64,000 nt of DNA, from positions 69,270,546 through 69,334,545 of the forward strand of contig CM017559.1 in NCBI GenBank assembly GCA_007844125.1. The letters run 5' to 3'. Positions within the stretch are counted from its first letter, which is position 1. Each line of letters begins with the position of its first letter. The notes below the pieces were generated by a model. It was given only the letters and a program-made list of their open reading frames with translations. It was not told where the DNA came from and did no database searches. This DNA comes from Sinonovacula constricta. Lineage: Eukaryota > Mollusca > Bivalvia > Cardiida > Solecurtidae. The translations under genes were made by a program, and so were the position numbers. Below are positions 1-15,100 of the stretch, piece by piece.

Positions 1-374
1 AATACTATATCACAACTAGTATATATCCTGTTTACACAAATATTATTATCGTATAAAATATAAAGGATTTCAACAAATTTCCGAATAAAACATATTGATT
101 AAATAACGGAAATGATAAACCATTGCTTGTACAAGCAAACTATAGCAAAGGCAAAGTTCATATTATAATATCATTGTTTACCAATTTGATCCCAATTATA
201 TTTATTAGCCTCAATATTTAAACATAACAAATGCCCTAAGTAAAGGGGATACATCTTATACGAATATTAACATATGAGTAACAAATGAAAGGGTCTTGGA
301 GAGCGGCATATAGAAATGATGCCTGTATAAAGAATTATATTAAGTACTCGATAACAACTTGATATTTCTAGTAG

Positions 375-490
375 CGAAGAGGCTTTAATAGTATATCAAA
401 ACTTCGGTGCGAGGTTGGAGCACTCCCTAAATCAGGTTTAAGCATTCTAGTCGGTCCCTTTGCCGACTGACCGGTTCAAAGCGGAAACTG
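375..490 (+). repeat. Dispersed repeat, family E copy 1
   Basis: Contains a block of the form GGTTTAAGCA...AGTCGG...TTGCCGACTGACCG...AAGCGG.AACTGT that recurs at 47017-47112 and, more diverged, at 43797-43885. Three copies in 64 kb mark a dispersed repeat of unknown type, perhaps the tail of a larger element. Confidence 0.6.
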
Positions 491-3400
491 TTTGGGTGGG
501 GGTCGGGGTGGCGGTCAGTGTGTCCTGCCCCTACCATTGATAGTGTCACTTTTACATGAATTTCAGTGTGTATTGTCTAGCTGCAGTTCACATTTAAATA
601 TATGCGGTAGCTGTCAAAGGACCGTGTCATAATTCAATTGCAACACTACTATTTAGAAAACACACATGTTAAACAACAACAAACCCTGACAATTGTAGTG
701 ATTTTGCATAGTTCGAATATACGATAAATGGATTTCTATTTACTAAACATGCACAGGCAATAGAGCGTGAAGAAATACAATAAATGATATATAAGAGACA
801 GAGAATTTCAAAAAAAAACTTTTAAAAAAAGAAGACAGTAAATCCGAGGACATGAAAACTGATTACAGATTTAAAACGTGTGTTATAAACGGTCGCGTAT
901 ATTGTCCGAAAATTATAATGCTCAGAAAAATATTGTTATAACTAAAATATCCATCGTAAAGAGATGGTAAATTTTTAAAAGAAGCGAGACTTGAAAATAC
1001 TTGTACAGTGCACACACAAAACGTCCTTAAAGCATGGTTTTAACATTATAACATCTTTGACAAAGGTGTTGCCAAACTTAAAAGGACCTAATTCTAATAT
1101 ATAAGAGACAAGAAACTAACGATATAATAGTATATATGTACATGCTAACTGATCACATAAAACAGTGATTTTATCTTAAAATATCATCACATAAACTCTA
1201 CTTTACGTGCTTTCCATCACCATGGGTGCGCTTATAGATGATGATGATGAGCCAAGTCAGATGATGGTATAGGCTTTTTATTGGAATCAAAATAATGGTG
1301 ATGTATTTTTAACTATAAAACACAACATCACAATCTCTAGGAGGTATTAGTTATTGTCTTTGTGGAACTAAGACAGGTAAAGCTGTGAAATCATTGCGCT
1401 TATTTCCTGGGAATCCTGACGTTTTGGAGAACATAAGGATGACTGTCCTTCGACACTTGTATTTTTTACTACTTATAAAAATATATTATTACGAAAACTA
1501 TTTCAATATGAAAGGTAGTCCAGTCACCGGTAATGAGATAATAAACCCGTTATTGCATGGTTGTAATTACAACATCTGTTTCATGTTGCGTCCGCTGTTG
1601 TCTGTGTTACTTTGACGAATTTCCAAATCGCACTGGATGTTTGTGATCGTGGTGACGTAATCATTTTAAAGTTGACTGTTGTAGGATGGTGGTTTGGTTG
1701 GTGGGTATGACATATTATCATTCACCTGGAATTAGAAGAAAGTAAACATCAGTGTAAGTTATGATCGATTTGTTTTATACAATACAGCTTCAATATGTGG
1801 CCTTATGCAACAGGTTACAAAATATCAAATATGCCTTCCTATGTTATATATAGGTATCTAGAACTTCATAAATTTTTAGCATTAATCAAGCAAATCTAAA
1901 ATAATAATAATAAAACAAGGGATATAAACAGGTTGACGGTGCACCAAGAACTAACGTACTTCAATACAGAACCATTTGTATTACGATATATATCATAGGA
2001 AGCTGGCGAAGTGCGCTTAACGTTACATGTTTGTAATTATCGTTTTGATTCTATAATAAATAATGTTGTTGTGTCAAAAAATATGACACGCTCCTGCACT
2101 TAAGCTTATGACCTGAAGTAAATCGGTATTATCATTGTAAAGCAACATGTAAGTTTTATACTGTTTTGTTTGTAATTTATTGAAATAAATGAATGTTAAT
2201 TCTGCACTTGCTTAAAATGGCCTTTGGGCAACATCCATTTTGTACCACATTTTACATAGACATACCACTTTGTTGTTAGTTTAATACTTTAATAAATAAT
2301 ATTTACTATGTGACTACATAAGAAAGCATAATAGTTTGGATTTCTCTTTCCTTGTAAAGGCACGGCTATGTGTTGTTATCACATTAACATATAGCTCGCA
2401 TATGTCTATCTTTATCTGATGCTAACTCACATTTAATATAGCCTGCAATATATGTAGGACTTTGCCATATCTTAATATTATAAATATATATATATACATA
2501 TCTTGTTGCAACCGCGTAGTTCTGTTAAGCTTTAATTAAATATAAAACAATTATATTCATTAACGTTATTTTGTATCAAACCAAGACAAAATATTATAAA
2601 CGTTTAAAATTTAAACTATATTCAGTGGTGGCAACTTCCACAATATACTTTCCCACTGAAATTAAGGAAGTAGAAATATTGCAAAGATTCATAAACAACT
2701 GTGTTTATCTGTTTTATTCAGAAGAGAACGAAAAGATATTTTTTTCATTAATAGTGTATTGATTTCACAACGAAGAAACAACAGAATCAAAAGGTCACAT
2801 TGTTATGGTAATAATATTAGTACATGCATTAGAAACCTGGGGTAATTTAACTCGAAGCTCCATGCAGCATGATTGTGTTAGGAAAGAAACACAATTACTA
2901 TTAATAGAATGAGGGTAACATTTAAAACAGTATTTCAAAATATCTTTTTAAAATGCTGAAAATTTATTTCGTTATTTTCTTCATTCTATGTCAAAATAAA
3001 ATCAGGTTTAACAGCAAACAAACGTGATGTTTAATAATAAAAAAAAAAAAACGCTGGAAAATATACAACTTATGACAAACTAATGAAGACTGAACACGTC
3101 CAACAACATTGAGGATTAATCTCATGCTATCCAATACAATAGTTTGTAACGAATGTGTTCCTTTATCATTTTGAAAGCTATGCATTCTATGCAAGTTTTG
3201 ACAAGTTACATTTACTTGTTGCTTTCCTTTTGCCCAACCCAATTCACAAATAAAATTACCCTTTTCATGCATGCATAAAACAAAATAAATCGCTAAACTT
3301 CCTTTCGGGTTTTTAAAATAAGCAATGAATTCTTTCTGACATCTTAAAAATAAGGAAGCCAAAAGTTACAAAACAAACGTGTAGTTTAATACTGTTAATT

Positions 3401-4650
3401 TGTTCATAAACCGCGAACACAAAACTGTTCTAAAGTAACTTATATGACACACCAACATGTATATATAAATGATATTGTTTAAGCAATTTGTCAAAATAAT
3501 TTTAAAAATAAACATAAACGCCGAGAGTTTTAAAGGAACCTGAAGAATCATAGTGGAAAAGACAACGAGATTGGGTTGACTAAAGCTACAGGTAAACAAC
3601 AGGGCAATATGGCTACCTCAGGCGATGTAAACGCTCTGGATGCTCGTGTTCTTCACCTGAATGATTTGGAGACGTGAATGTAAACTTGAGTATACATGTA
3701 TGCAAACGTCCCAACAATCAAGTATCTGTTGCATTTTATTAATTCTCATGGACCGTGGAGGCTTTTAAGTAGATAAACGCATTCCAGCTAGAAAAAGGTT
3801 CTGTATATTGATCTAAATGAACTTACCAATTGATAATGTCGTCTACGTGTGATAACTTGATTAAGCTGTGTTGGTATGCTTAAGGGTCCAGAACTTATCA
3901 GTATTGCAGGTTGAAAACGTAGTTAGTATAATCAATGTAAGGTTCTAGATTAGAGCTGTGAATATAAAGCTAAGTGCAAGGGTTCGTTAGAAGCTTAATG
4001 GTATGGGCAATTATGTGATGTGTGTTTTTCCTGTAAAAGTATGTGCTACGTATTTTTTTCACATTTCATTAAATATCTGGTAACATAAGTAGAAAACTGA
4101 TTTTGATGCAACATGTAACTTGTGTATGATTAATGGTAACAAATTATCCAATATCGGTGGTTATCGAACAATGGGAACCATAAACTAAAATACAAATTAC
4201 CTCGGAAACAGCAATCCACGCTGGTTTTCAATCACATCCTCACACAACTCTCGCACATATATACATGCATCGATTATAATATGTGGCGAAATTACTTAAA
4301 ATTATTGAAAAATATTCACGTTCATTGCTTTTTCCGTTTAAGATCATAGATGATGCCAAATTAGTTGGCCAGTTTGATTAATTGACAGGGTTAGTCAGGC
4401 GTAATGAAGATGAAGTCAAAATTCAGGTCATCAGCAAATATCGAACTATGTCTACAGACATAGTTTACAGTACAGTCGTTTACAGTGTTGACGTTTGGTG
4501 TGGTTTTATTTGATTACCTTAAATCAGCTGTGACGTTTTTTAAAGTTATCGAAAGTATAATCATGCATTATGTAAATTTAAATTCCATTGCCAACTTTAG
4601 TTTGCAATAAGAGTGTAACATCACACAACACAATCATATGTAAAGTTTTG

Positions 4651-4715
4651 GTGGAGAATCACTACAGACAAATGTCTAGGTAGAAGCACCTGCGCTCAGC
4701 ACGTCAGCTGACATC
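4651..4715 (+). repeat. SINE B fragment
   Basis: Contains ACAGACAAATGTCTAGGTAG followed by CACCTGCGCTCAGCACGTCAG, a diverged piece of the module seen complete at 38110-38190 (other orientation) and 59731-59822. Confidence 0.5.
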
Positions 4716-5967
4716 AGCAAGAAATCCATTTAGAAGAAAACAGTATTGATATCTCTGGATTATCAAAGAAAGGCTGAAATAAAATCTTAATGTGATGAAA
4801 TTGGAAATAAATCTATTTAGGTGTTAACAGGCTTCACATTCTCTGGAATCTGTTATGTTTTATTATACATTTTACCTCTCACTTAATGTATTATATATAT
4901 ATATTAATACACAGTAGCTGTAAAGTTGAATTACCAGGGAGAACCAATATCTTCTTCAAACGAATCACACAGCAAACAGTAAACGCCATTTACTTTAGTA
5001 TTCACGGCATGAATTATGCGAAGCCAAACGTCCATTCTGCAAACTGGATAAACGTTGTGTGCAATCTTCAAAACTAGGTTGTTCAAATCACACTGAACTG
5101 TGGATTAGTTGGGACATATTTTACACGAGGAGGAAAACAGTGCTATACCTAGACTCGAGATGAAGATGCACGTGTTTTCAAATGCCAATTGCTGCTATTT
5201 GTGGCCTCCTATAAATGGTGAAAAACATTGGAGTCTGAGTTGTAACGCCAATAACTTATTCCTTTTATTTAATATGAGATGAAAGGATATAATATTATTA
5301 TCCACTGACAGCCTTGAGAGCAGGAGGTTTAATGTTGGGACAAGGTGTTATATACTTCTGTTTTAAAAGTGTATAGTTCTGTTATGTAAGTGCTTTGAAA
5401 TTATTCCAACGAAAGGACAGCCTTGCAAGTGATATATGAGGTATCCAATAAGCAATTGTTATTTGTAAGTGTTATATATAGCTGAAAGTAAACACCAATA
5501 ATGGTGAAATGATAGTAACATATACTGACATCATAACAAACCAGTCAGTAAACATCGGTCGGAGACCAGCGACACAACAATCTGTAACAGTACCCTTTTA
5601 GACTCAAACAGTCCATGATCGAAACGTGTAGCTCGTGTCCAGTACAGTGGACATAAAAGCAGAGGCCATCAAATGATGTTCATGTCCAGCTCATAGTTCA
5701 TGTAATAATATTAAGAAAAAATAATAAAACAACAAATGTAAATTTAGCTGATGTTTCAAATAAAATTATGTAAATTATTGATGGTTTAGGGCTCAAGCTA
5801 CGAGATGAAGAAGACAAACAAAGCAGTAACAATACATGAATGTAGACAAATACATACATGGGGATTATAGAAATGTGCAGAGTACATGAGGTGGTTGAAA
5901 ACTAGCTAGACTTAGATTCTATCAGGAATTTGTAAAGATGCGAACACAAGATGAAATGATAAGAGAC

Positions 5968-6141
5968 CTAGTCAACGTAGGCAACGTAGTAGGGCATCCC
6001 AGGGTCATGGGCTAGCTGGGCATGCGCGTGCATTCCAGGGTCATGGGCCCGCTGGGCATGCACGTGCTGCGGTTTGTAGCTCGCTTGGACATGGTAAAGG
6101 TTCTTCGAAGGCGCACCTTTTGTTTTTTCTGTAGACTTTAT
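5968..6141 (-). CDS. SLC6 exon 15: distal C-terminal tail with internal duplication, stop codon (residues 661-717)
   Basis: A phase-0 acceptor (CTAACATTTCAG) leads into 57 codons and a TAG, matching the phase of exon 14. The tail is His/Ala-rich and has a 12-residue tandem duplication: [12 protein letters not shown] (686-697) followed by [12 protein letters not shown] (698-709), then PYYVAYVD. This exon is assigned from phase, splice site and position only, because distal tails are not conserved in the family. No strong polyadenylation signal follows at once; the nearest minus-strand AATAAA I see is around 5263-5268, so a 3' UTR of about 0.7 kb is possible. An alternative last exon cannot be excluded. 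Confidence 0.65.
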   Translation of the reverse strand: MKSTEKTKGAPSKNLYHVQASYKPQHVHAQRAHDPGMHAHAQLAHDPGMPYYVAYVD

Positions 6142-9100
6142 CTGAAATGTTAGTGGGTCTTGCTGAAGCAAGCCATAATGCCGATGTATAAACTATCTAG
6201 CAAGCTTGAAGGTCCTGTACAGGCTATTAGGCCCATGTACAAACCATTTAAACAAAGAAGCAAGTTATATATAGCAAACAACTAGGCCCATATGATAATC
6301 TGTACGACCCTGTATAAAGCACTAAATCTATAAAACAAGTTATAAGACAATGACAAACTATTTAACCCATGTTGCTTTTTTCAAATTATTGTCTTGTTAA
6401 AAGAATGTGTGCCAAATTTTAGCATCGACGCTTTCAAGTCATACAGCATCAAGGATTTTCTGACACTTATTGATAGAAAATACCGCAAACAAAATTTAGC
6501 AAAAAGTAAAAACGTATATATAAATAAAGTAAATATACTCAATGAGATCAACTCGTTGTTGTTGTTATTGTTAATTTAATGTTAAATAAGCCGTTTAAAT
6601 ATATTCATGTACAACGTAATGAAAATCAAGAAGCAATATTGCATAAGCGCAGAGCTTAGTCCTAATCACATCCCCGAGTTTTGCAATGATGTTGACAATG
6701 ACATGCACGATAGTTAGGAATAGCATTGTATCTGTTACAGTTGATTATTTTTAGTTTAAAAACAAAGTTCTTGTTCAAGGTTATTGTCCAATAACACGAG
6801 GATACAAATGATGGGTCACATGTTACAGTACTTAACATTAGTCTCAATTTGCAGGAGTTTTCAGCTGCTTATACACTTTTCAAAACCCTTAAAAGCTTGC
6901 TACCCAAAGCACTAATATATTTTTGTAAATAACACAATGTATCTACCTAGGAACAGTGTCCTATTAATGCACTTAATTTGTTGGAATCAGGACCTTATTA
7001 TTTTTGCTTATGTTGAATCAATCTTCAAACAAAAACTGTTCATCACTCATTCAAACAAATCATTCACTTTTCTTTCTCTCTGCCACATTCTCAAATATTG
7101 TCGTGTACTTTTCGTAAGGAACCTGCCAAAATAACAGTCAATGGAAAAGTCAACATAGAAAATAGACAAGAACACATATCATTGTAATGACGGCAGCAAA
7201 TATTGACGACAAAAACTAAGAAAGGTAAAAATAAGGCAAGAAAGACATTGAAATATGGACAAAGTTTGATTTTAATTAAGTTGGAAAGGGTGGTTGTGAT
7301 AACCTTACTTTCCACACAGCTTGAATCTTTGTTCCACGCCGTCATAATAAACAATGATTTCGCGTGCATTTTGTTTTAATATACAAGTATATTTATCACA
7401 AATATTCTGGCTTCTACCATCTTTCGTCCCTAGAGAAAACCCCTATTTTCTGTCTGATTGTAGATTAGTATTTGAATGCAACTCTGCAATAACTTCACTA
7501 TTTCAATACGAGATTTGTTCTTGAGGGAGTGTCACACTGTTTTGCAATAAAATGTCGGATCTCAAGCAATATTTGTTATCACCTTTGGCAAATGAACATG
7601 TTGTTTTGCATATAAAGAAGCATGGTAACGGCTAACCTTCTATGATGCTGAAAGTCAATATTTACCTGCAGATTGACGTCATTTGGTGACACATCCATCT
7701 CGCCCTTGCCCCATGGATCCACCACAAAACCAGGCACATACTTGGCTACCAGGGTCCTGTGTTTGACAAGCGCTGGGCCCCATTCAATTGAAGGCTTGCA
7801 GGCATTCTTCAATTTCTGTTAAAACGTTTATTTTTCTTTTACTTGTTTATAGAAGGTCTTTCTTTGACGTTATAATTATATTTTTATGAACTTGTTAAAC
7901 GTATCTGTCTGTAACCAAAGCCAATAAATATATTTGGTAACTGGTGAGCACGCTTTTAATTAGGCGTGAAGACTTCGACAGCCTTGAATGTATCAATCAT
8001 ACCTTATATATATATTAAGGGCTTTTACCCGTCACTAGATGAAAAATGTCCCGCCTGAAAAAATTAGCCATTATTCAAGTGAAAAATGTTATTAAGAGAA
8101 ACATGGGCATATTTTGCTCTTAGAACATTCTGAAATAATGTGTAATAAAGGCCTAAGTGTAAATTTAAATATCTGCAAACAGGTCATTAATATAGTTCCA
8201 CTAGACACATTTGAACGATGGAGCCGGAAGTTTAAGATTAAATGCGGAAATAACCGAAATGTTTATTGTGGAGTATATCGTAACACCACAGACAAATGTC
8301 TCGGCAGAACTTTCTGGACACCTCATGTCACCTAAGCGACCTCCTGACACCTCACATAAGTTTATTGTCCCGATCGGGTCACGATAACTTCGCCGTGAGA
8401 AGTTGAGAGTTACAAGTCGATGAATCCGAACGCCCAGCAACAGGCGACATTACCCGAAATGATCCAACTTACCCCTATGCCAGACCCTTCGGCCATGCAG
8501 ACGGCAACGAAAGCACCGATAATCACGGCAACAATTACGGTCAGCGTCATCAACCAGCCCAGAGCGTCAGCCCAGTCAGGGAAGGCCTCCCCTTCCATGT
8601 CAGTGTACTTGACCCACGAGAAGATCATGATAAACTGCAAGGAGAACAGAAAGGAAGTCAGCCATATGAACAAGAGGTGTCTGCCAATAAACATTTTAAA
8701 AGAAGTACCAGGCAAAATGAAATAAACGCCAATATGAAAACGGCAGCCAACTGTGCTGCCCTATATCTGACTTGATTACAAGTAGCAATATCCACATTTT
8801 GTAAATAGATGTAACGTTATGTCCTCATGTGATTATTACTGTTTTGACGTCACCGAAAGTTAGAATAAATACTTCAACAGTGAAAGGTCTTTTGCTTCCT
8901 TCCTTTGGCACGCAGGGCCCATTTTAAATAAAACAAATTTGTGTGAAGTTTTGTCAGCCCAGGAAAATTATTATAGTTGTTCTTATTTAGAGATTCTGGC
9001 TGTGTTTTGTTATCATTATCAAAGTAATCTTGTCGGTCCGTTAAGATATATTTACGGCTTCCGATCCATTGGATTTTTGTTTTCAGACTGATTTTATTAG

Positions 9101-12100
9101 CTATGAGGAAGGTGTTTAGTCATAAAGCCTGAGCATGGCTCACTCATGTACTCATTGCAAACAGATATTTCCTATCTGAGCAACGCTGCAGAGATAGCTA
9201 TTTTTAAACCATGTGACAACTTACTGTGAAGATTGCATTATATCGTCATCCTACTACGCCCTGAAATCGTTTTCTATTTTTAGTAGGGATTACAATTGTG
9301 CTTATTAATAGACTTCTAATGGACTTGTACTGCCTTACCATATAGACTGTGTTCAAAATAGTCTTTACTTCGACTAACATACATTTACAGTTTATGCGGA
9401 TATTGTGCATAAATCCCAAGAAACTGTCGAAAAGATGTTCGTTTGTTTCTTTATTGGGTTTATCGTCCCACCAACAGTATTTCAGTTTCCTGGAGACGGT
9501 GTCCACTTGAAGCAGATAAAATGCTGCCTTCACTGTGCATAGCATGCCGTGAACACCTGGCATGATACCACACCCAGTCACATTATCCTGACACAGGCCA
9601 ACCAGTCATGGAACTACCCTTATATTTGCTTGAGCGTTAGCAAGGGAAATATACCACTACCATTTTTAACGACTTTGGTATATCGCGGCCCGGGATCGAA
9701 CCCGTCGAAAAGATGTTACATGTGTTTTATTTAGGTAAATTATCGGTCACCTGCTTTAAAGTTTATTATCGGATGATAAATATAAACAATGCTAATAATT
9801 CGAAACGTGCCATTTAACTTGAAGTGTGTGTGTGTTGGGGGGCGGGTGGGGGGTGGGGTGGTGGGGGGATGGGGGGGGGGGCAGAGATTACATGGTGCTG
9901 TCTAAGCTTCCCTTGGGTATGTACACATTTTTCATTTATTTTGTGTATAAGCTTTTTACACTTAATGAAAATACCCTTCTTTATTGTCCATTTACATAAA
10001 ACCGCCAAAATCTATTTTCATTATTTATTATCACTGGCTCTTAGTAGAACATCAACGGTCTCAAGTTAAAATCTTAAATTAAAAAGTATTTGCCAGCCAG
10101 ATCATTTTGATATTTAATACATAGGAGTATATGCATGAAATAGAATGAAAACAACAAAAAAAACATCGAGCAGGAAGGGGAACCCTACCATATCCAGTCC
10201 CCCTGAATAACATGTAATTCGTATACGCTATGCCTTTGGCGTTTGAGGGAAAAAAAACCCAGCAAGAACTGAAACAAAACAGCGCTTGACCACTCCAGTG
10301 CCTGAATGTATGATTAAGCTTTACAGTGCAAGCACACAGTTACAACCTTAATATATTTGCACCAAAATTGTCTTAGTCGGACCAGGGACAGTAAAAAATT
10401 GCACATGTATTACAAACTAAGCATTAGATAGTAGCTGCAAACAAAATTTTAACAGGGGAATTCCGGTGACACTGACGTAGACGAAGACGCTCATGTAATT
10501 TTTAAATCTCCTTTTTTTCAAAGAAGAGTCGGCTTAAAGCTATTGAAAACGCATACCAGAACGCCAGCGGGGGTTAAGATGCACCAGCAAAGAGCCCACC
10601 AGTACTTGCAGATGAAAAATGGACAAAAGCCACAAGCAGTCGCGCCAACCATCGTCTCAATGTCAATCAAGAACCGCTTGATACCTAGTAAACATGGAAG
10701 AAGTATCAAAATTTTGTAACAAGATCGCAGCACATACATGAAATTTGCAAAACATAAAGTAAGGAGTGAAATAGTATTGTTTGACACAAAACAGAAAAAT
10801 ATAATTAAAAGGAGTAAATATTCAACTCTCAAATAATTGCAAACAAAAAGAAGAGCATACATTTATTAAAAACGAAATACATATTGTACAATAGATTTAT
10901 ATACATAAATTGAAAAAATAGCTATACATAAAACAATGAAATGGTGGTTAAGGATTGGATTGGATTAGATTAGCCGGCATTTTTGCCGAAACTGTGTAGC
11001 GACATTTCTATCACTGTAGCACAGGGGCACTTATGAGGTGCCCAGAAACTGAACCCGGCCGGTCCATTATACCGACACCGACGAGTCAGGCGCAATGCTG
11101 TCCCCTTAAGCTTTAGGAAGGAAGCCACTATTACCAACTTTAAAGTCTTTAAAGACATCCCGATCCGAAAGCCGACGCAATACCATCTGAGCTATTACGG
11201 CCAGTTAGTGGTTAATGGTTTTATTTATAAGTAATTGAAAAACTTTAGATTTTAATTTTTTTATCGATGAAGGTATTAAATATGGACAATGAAAATCACA
11301 ACGTTTTTGATACCCATGCTAAAATAGTCATGAGACTAAGACAAAGTTCTTTGCTTGTTTGTGCCGCTCTTGACTGCAGTGTCACTTAGGAGATGCATTT
11401 TTGTGAACGATAGTGTAACAAGCAATAACAGAAAATCGCAGCAATTCTGAGACATTCTTCAGAAAAAAGAACTGCGTACTCCGTTTTTTCACGGCGAGGT
11501 CTTTATTTGTGCAAGAAACATAGTATATTAACAAGGCTTGTAATTGCAGATGAAGCAGACAACAAGAAGTAAGTAGCAGATAGTCTAGTTCTAGTCAGAG
11601 GTACGAATCGTTACTCTACACTATTTATGTAATGAATAAACACGCACGAGAGTGTTAAGCTCCCAGAATAGTCATCGTCTTGTTTCAAGCGCTTGCTATC
11701 AACGGCGCCTTGGATGTCTAAGATCTGTGCTCTTTCATGTTTTTGATGGAACAGCCAAAGAGTTCAGTATGGCTACTGCCCGCGGCTAAGTTCCTATACT
11801 TGAGTACATGGCGCGGACATGAATCGGATGGCCGTGTTGGAAAGGAAGAAATATTGCCCATAGGTCATCACAAACAGTAATTGTAATTTAAGATTGGCTT
11901 ATATGTACAACGTTGTGTCAAGTGTGGTTAAAATGGTATCTGATCATCTGACTCTGTAGAGTTTCCCTATATAACCTCTCCCTATAAAAGTTAGAGGCTC
12001 GGTCAGGGTGCAGAGAAATATATGATATACAGCTTGTAATATGCATATTTTCAATGGTGTACATCACTATAGACTTTACATTCTTAGGAGAAAGATGTTT

Positions 12101-15100
12101 GTCTATTGGTTTTTATCGTCTCACCAACAGTATTTCAGTTATCTGGAGTCCGTGGAGAAAGACGGCTATTGTCAATTATATCAACTATATTTATCATATA
12201 CAGGTATACAAATCAAACAATAACATACCGTAGATGTAACAGATTGAAACACACTCGCAGATGGCAATAAACATGATGTTCCACCCTCCAGAGTACGTGT
12301 CCATGACCTCAAGCATGTAAATTCCGCCCTGAATTGAATTGAAAATGAAAAAAAATGAAAAGCAATGCAATATAGTAGTTTTTATGAATATGATTTACTC
12401 AAATAGTTGAGTAATGATTGTGAATTTTTGTTATCATACATGAGTGCGTGCCTGTTTGCGTGTGTGCGTTGGAGAACATTGATTACCACATATTGTAACT
12501 TCAATCTTACATATTTGTTGCTGTTGTTGTTTGCTTTTGTTTGTTTTGTTGTTGTTGTGTTGTTGTTGTTGTATTTGCTGCATCGCGCTGACACAATTAT
12601 GGTCATATAGAAGACGTCCAGTAAATTATTGGTCGATGAAAACCCCAGACTTATGTCTTGGTAGAACCACCAGCGTACCACATGCAAGCTGGATTATCAT
12701 TTCTGGAGACTGACCTCTTGAATTAAAAATAAAATTGCTAAATAATGAGAAGTTACCACAATGGGCCAGTTGCTTAGCTAGCTGATCAATGCTAGCAATT
12801 ATTTAGTTAAAAACTTTTTGAATGTACTCTGTCAAATTGTTTTGGCACGATTTTCATCCTGAGCTACAACGTAGAGACGATGGCCTATCGACGGCTACAC
12901 CCAGAGAAATCTCTCTAGCAGACAACCACTCACAAAGCGCGATTCATCGATATATAGCAACCATAGCTTGTGGCTGTTTAGGATGATAACTGGTCATGGT
13001 TTGAATTTGTATTTTGTTCATACGATCTTATAAATTTTTCGCTAATGAAGATAGTGATTTTTCTTTTGTAATCATTTTTCGACGCCATGTGAATATCCGC
13101 TTTATATAAAAGCGATTCATTTGAAAAACTCTTATTTTTTCAAAAATATAATTTCCTGACCGAATCAACACCATGTACTTACAGAAAAAAAGAATTAAAG
13201 TCTAGTTATATTCATGCCAAGCGGTTCCAAATTCCTGATGCTGGACCTAAAATACACTGACATGCTGCATTGTGCAGCGATTGGCCTAAACCTACGGTCT
13301 TATCTTTGTGGTGATGTAATTCCGCTCCCCGCATTAAGGACACCGGAAAGGCAGTTTCAATCAAAACCTTTCAAGTAAAACATACTTTGCTTTATTTTCT
13401 TCATGTCTTTTTCATTGCACACAGTATGTGGATACCACATACAAAAACAGAGTCAAGGTATTCTATTTTCATTTTGATGGGTTAATTTAAACTCTAACAC
13501 AGATGAACGTAAATCGGTCGGTCTTGGCGACATAGTGGGAAGATCCAGATAAGCCGGCTCCAGCTGGGAGCTGTGATCAACGCACATCCTCTAACAACAT
13601 ACAGTGTGCTACAGGGCTTACAACATACAGTCTGCTACAGGGCTTACAACATACAGTCTGCTACAGGGCTTACCAAATACAGTCTACTACAGGGCTTACA
13701 ACATATAGTCTGCTACAGGGCTTACCAAATACAGTCTGCTACAGGGCTTACAACATATAGTCTGCTACAGGGCTTACAACATACAGTCTGCTACAGGGCT
13801 TACAACATACAGTCTGCTACAGGGCTTACAACATACAGTCTGCTACAGGGCTTACAACATATAGTCTGCTACAGGGCTTACAACATACAGTCTGCTACAG
13901 GGCTTACAACATACAGTCTGCTACAGGGCTTACAACATACAGTCTGCTACAGGGCTTACAACATATAGTCTGCTACAGGGCTTACAACATACAGTCTGCT
14001 ACAGGGCTTACAACATACAGTCTGCTACAGGGCTTACAACATATAGTCTGCTACAGGGCTTACAACATACAGTCTGCTACAAGGCTTACAACATATAGTC
14101 TGCTACAGGGCTTACAACATACAGTCTGCTACAGGGCTTACAACATACAGTCTGCTACAGGGCTTACAACATACAGTCTGCTACAGGGCTTACAACCATA
14201 CAGTCTGCTACAGGGCTTACAACATACGTCCTGCCTACAGGGCTTACAAACATACAGTCTGCTACACAAGGCTACCAACATATAGTCCTGCTACAGGGCT
14301 TACACATACAGTCCTGCTACAGGGGCTTACAACATACAGTCTGCTACAGGGCTACAAACATACAGTCCTGCTACAGGGCTACAACATATAGTCTGCTACA
14401 GGGCTACAACATACAGTCTGCTACAGGGCTTACACATACAGTCTGCTACAGGGCTTACAACATATAGTCTGCTACAGGGCTTAACAACATATAGTCTGCT
14501 ACAGGGCTTACAAACATACAGTCTGCTACAGGGCTTACAACATACCAGTCTGCTACAGGGCTTACAACATAATAGTCTGCTAGCAAGGGCCTTACAAACA
14601 TACAGTCTGCTACAGGGCTTACAACATACAGTCTGCTACAGGGCTTACAACATACAGTCTGCTACAGGGCTTACAACATACAGTCTGCTACAGGGCTTAC
14701 AACATACAGTCTGCTACAGGGCTTACAACATACAGTCTGCTACAGGGCTTACAACATATAGTCTGCTACAGGGCTTACAACATACAGTCTGCTACAGGGC
14801 TTACCAAATGCAGTCTGCTACAGGGCTTACAACATACAGTCTGCTACAGGGCTTACAACATATAGTCTGCTACAGGGCTTACAACATACAGTCTGCTACA
14901 GGGCTTACAACATACAGTCTGCTACAGGGCTTACCAAATACAGTCTGGTACAGGGCTTACCAAATACAGTCTGCTACAAGGCTTACAACATATAGTCTGC
15001 TATAGGGCTTACAACATACAGTCTGCTACAGGGCTTACAACATACAGTCTGCTACAGGGCTTACAACATACAGTCTGCTACAGGGCTTACAACATATAGT

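Larger units (their letters stand above)
1..5967. other. AT-rich non-coding DNA downstream of the transporter
   Basis: I see no coding region, RNA gene or long repeat here. Short open frames have no splice context or recognisable composition. The part nearest 5967 probably holds the transporter 3' UTR. Pieces of dispersed repeats occur at about 375-490 and 4651-4715, listed separately. Confidence 0.6.
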
